Notes under the pieces: generated by a model | What the model saw: only the letters and a program-made list of their open reading frames with translations | Database searches by the model: none | What the model was told of the DNA's origin: nothing | Program-made: the position numbers and the translations under genes | Shown here: piece by piece, positions 63,046 through 64,000 of the stretch | Layout of the letters: every line of letters begins with the position of its first letter | Position numbering within the stretch: the first letter of the stretch is position 1 | Origin: Lamellibrachia columna | Lineage: Eukaryota; Annelida; Polychaeta; Sabellida; Siboglinidae | Assembly: GCA_963662155.1 (NCBI GenBank) | Contig: OY759267.1 | Location: forward strand, 38,940,439 to 39,004,438 | Reading direction: 5' to 3' | DNA length: 64,000 bases

Positions 63046-63385
63046 TGAAGTTACATAGCGGTGGTACCACCCACATTATCCATATTGAAATCGCAGTCAT
63101 CACGTAATTAGCACATATGATTATTGTAAATTAACTCGTCTGTTTTCTTATGAGTTAATTTATTAAAGAACGATTATAGATGATCGGGAGTATGCAACTA
63201 TGTGGGGTGAAATGATTTTACAATGGCTCTGCAGGAAAATCTGTCGCCAGGTATAGGATGTTCATGTTCGCAGAGTAGATACTGAAAATTAAATGAATAC
63301 AAAGCTACATTTCTTCTTTCTTGAACGATATATAACGAATGCATTGATGAAAAGGGCAATTTGAACTATGAATAGATTGATCTAC
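63046..63385. other. AT-rich stretch between minisatellite and LINE remnant
   Basis: No gene or element recognised. Confidence 0.4.
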
Positions 63386-63387
63386 GC

Positions 63388-63440
63388 CATCATTATCATT
63401 ATCATCATCATCATCATCATCTTCATCATCATAATCATGT
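63388..63440. repeat. (ATC)n microsatellite
   Basis: A run of CAT/ATC triplets. On the minus strand it translates into an acidic DDDDDD tract appended to the LINE remnant. Confidence 0.9.
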
Positions 63441-63850
63441 AGTGCCATCTCCTCTCGGAAGCACGGATCGCCACGCCTGTCTGCGTGGTGCCATTCTGAG
63501 GAAATGTTCATAGTTCATGTTCCCCAACCATTCCTTGTGTATCCATGTGGCTCTTGATCATCCATTCCCCTTTTAGCGTCCATAATTCCCTCCAATAGGT
63601 CCCGTTGAATTCATTCTTGTCTGATGATGTGACCACAAAGAGTCAATTTGTGTTTCTGCATTTTATTGAATAGTTGCTTTTTATTCAGTACTCAGTACAG
63701 CCTATGCGCTATTAAAAACGGACAAAGACATTAAAGAAGACGTCAACTTATTTATTCAATACTTGACACATCAACAGAAAACCCGCATCCAAATTAATAT
63801 TAAGTGCACGTGTCGTCTACACACGCGCATCAGAACAGACACACAACAAC
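63440..63850 (-). pseudogene. Diverged copy of the 2.2-kb unit's LINE fragment and its upstream DNA
   Basis: The minus strand reads KHKLTLCGHIIRQE, then a stop, then IQRDLLEGIMDAKRG. After a frameshift it reads IHKEWLGNMNYEHFLRMAPR then RQAWRSVLPR. This copy keeps a more normal LINE-type ending (RRQAWRSVL) where the 2.2-kb units have the minisatellite tail. Upstream DNA (TGATGCGYGTGTGTAGAC...ACATGYGCACTT, TTTGTCCGTTTTTAAT) also matches the units, so homology extends beyond the coding piece. Confidence 0.75.
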
Positions 63851-64000
63851 GTATTAACGTATCTATTCTAAACGTAGCTAATCCAATAAATGATTGCCTA
63901 CTCATGCAGTCTGCACCGTACCTACTGGGTTATTAAGCGCACGTGTACATACAAATATTTGCATACGGATTTAATTCGGCAGAGTTGATATATAAAGCCA
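63851..64000. other. Window end, nothing recognised
   Basis: AT-rich unique sequence with no feature I can support. Confidence 0.4.

Noticed and set aside
62796..63107. Plus-strand 103-codon frame (LVRGRATCLVRGRA...)
   Set aside because: Translation of the 24-bp minisatellite in the non-LINE sense.
63305..63511. Acidic protein with poly-Asp tract
   Set aside because: The Asp run is the (ATC)n microsatellite, and the rest overlaps a frameshifted LINE remnant in another frame.

Overview
The window is AT-rich eukaryotic DNA, almost certainly from a metazoan. It contains GT-AG intron-like junctions, TTAGGG-type tracts, CR1-like and L2/jockey-like LINE sequence, hAT, THAP and Penelope-like remnants, tRNA-derived SINEs, and a repeat-borne gene family that I know from marine invertebrates. 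I cannot name the species; an invertebrate deuterostome, cnidarian or lophotrochozoan with a repeat-rich genome would fit. I found no intact host gene, no rRNA, no functional tRNA gene and no CRISPR array. Almost everything is mobile or satellite DNA, much of it inserted inside other elements. No alignment was run: repeat pairs were matched by eye, so identities are approximate.

Layout. 0-4.9 kb: a foldback element, an AT microsatellite, a second foldback element, and four 73-bp tRNA-like SINE monomers. 4.9-6.6 kb: a 1.66-kb element that reads as a solo LTR (TG...CA ends, 5-bp target-site duplication TACAT), with a TATA box and two different minisatellites inside. 6.6-10 kb: AT tracts and short repeats. 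10-19.7 kb: four head-to-tail 2.2-kb units, each carrying a short open C-terminal piece of a LINE reverse transcriptase. 20.3-21.7 kb: a decayed copy of a repeat-borne gene family.

21,722-37,018: a 15.3-kb palindrome. It has about 1.1-kb inverted ends starting AGTAGTAC, a perfect 6-bp target duplication (AACCGC), and arms filled with thousands of bases of a 35-bp minisatellite that flips orientation around a 480-bp centre. It split an older LINE, whose two halves can still be recognised on either side. 52,583-59,938: a second, 7.4-kb palindrome with the same end (AGTAGTA), a 5/6-matching 6-bp target duplication and related end sequence, but filled with CA/TG, 20-bp and 45-bp repeats. Together they look like a family of very large non-autonomous foldback transposons whose ends resemble Polintons/Mavericks. 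This is my main candidate for something undescribed.

38.3-62.9 kb: the remains of another large element. It has mirrored outer arms and mirrored ~150-bp tandem repeats. Inside is a multi-exon gene (now broken) with a cysteine-rich CXC tail and a GCD motif reminiscent of FEN1/XPG nucleases. It was successively hit by an intact-ORF CR1-like LINE (957 aa), a hAT transposon (exact 8-bp target duplication, itself hit by a ~270-bp Penelope-like fragment) and the 7.4-kb palindrome. The right end (62.8-63.9 kb) holds a 24-bp minisatellite and a further decayed copy of the 2.2-kb unit's LINE piece.
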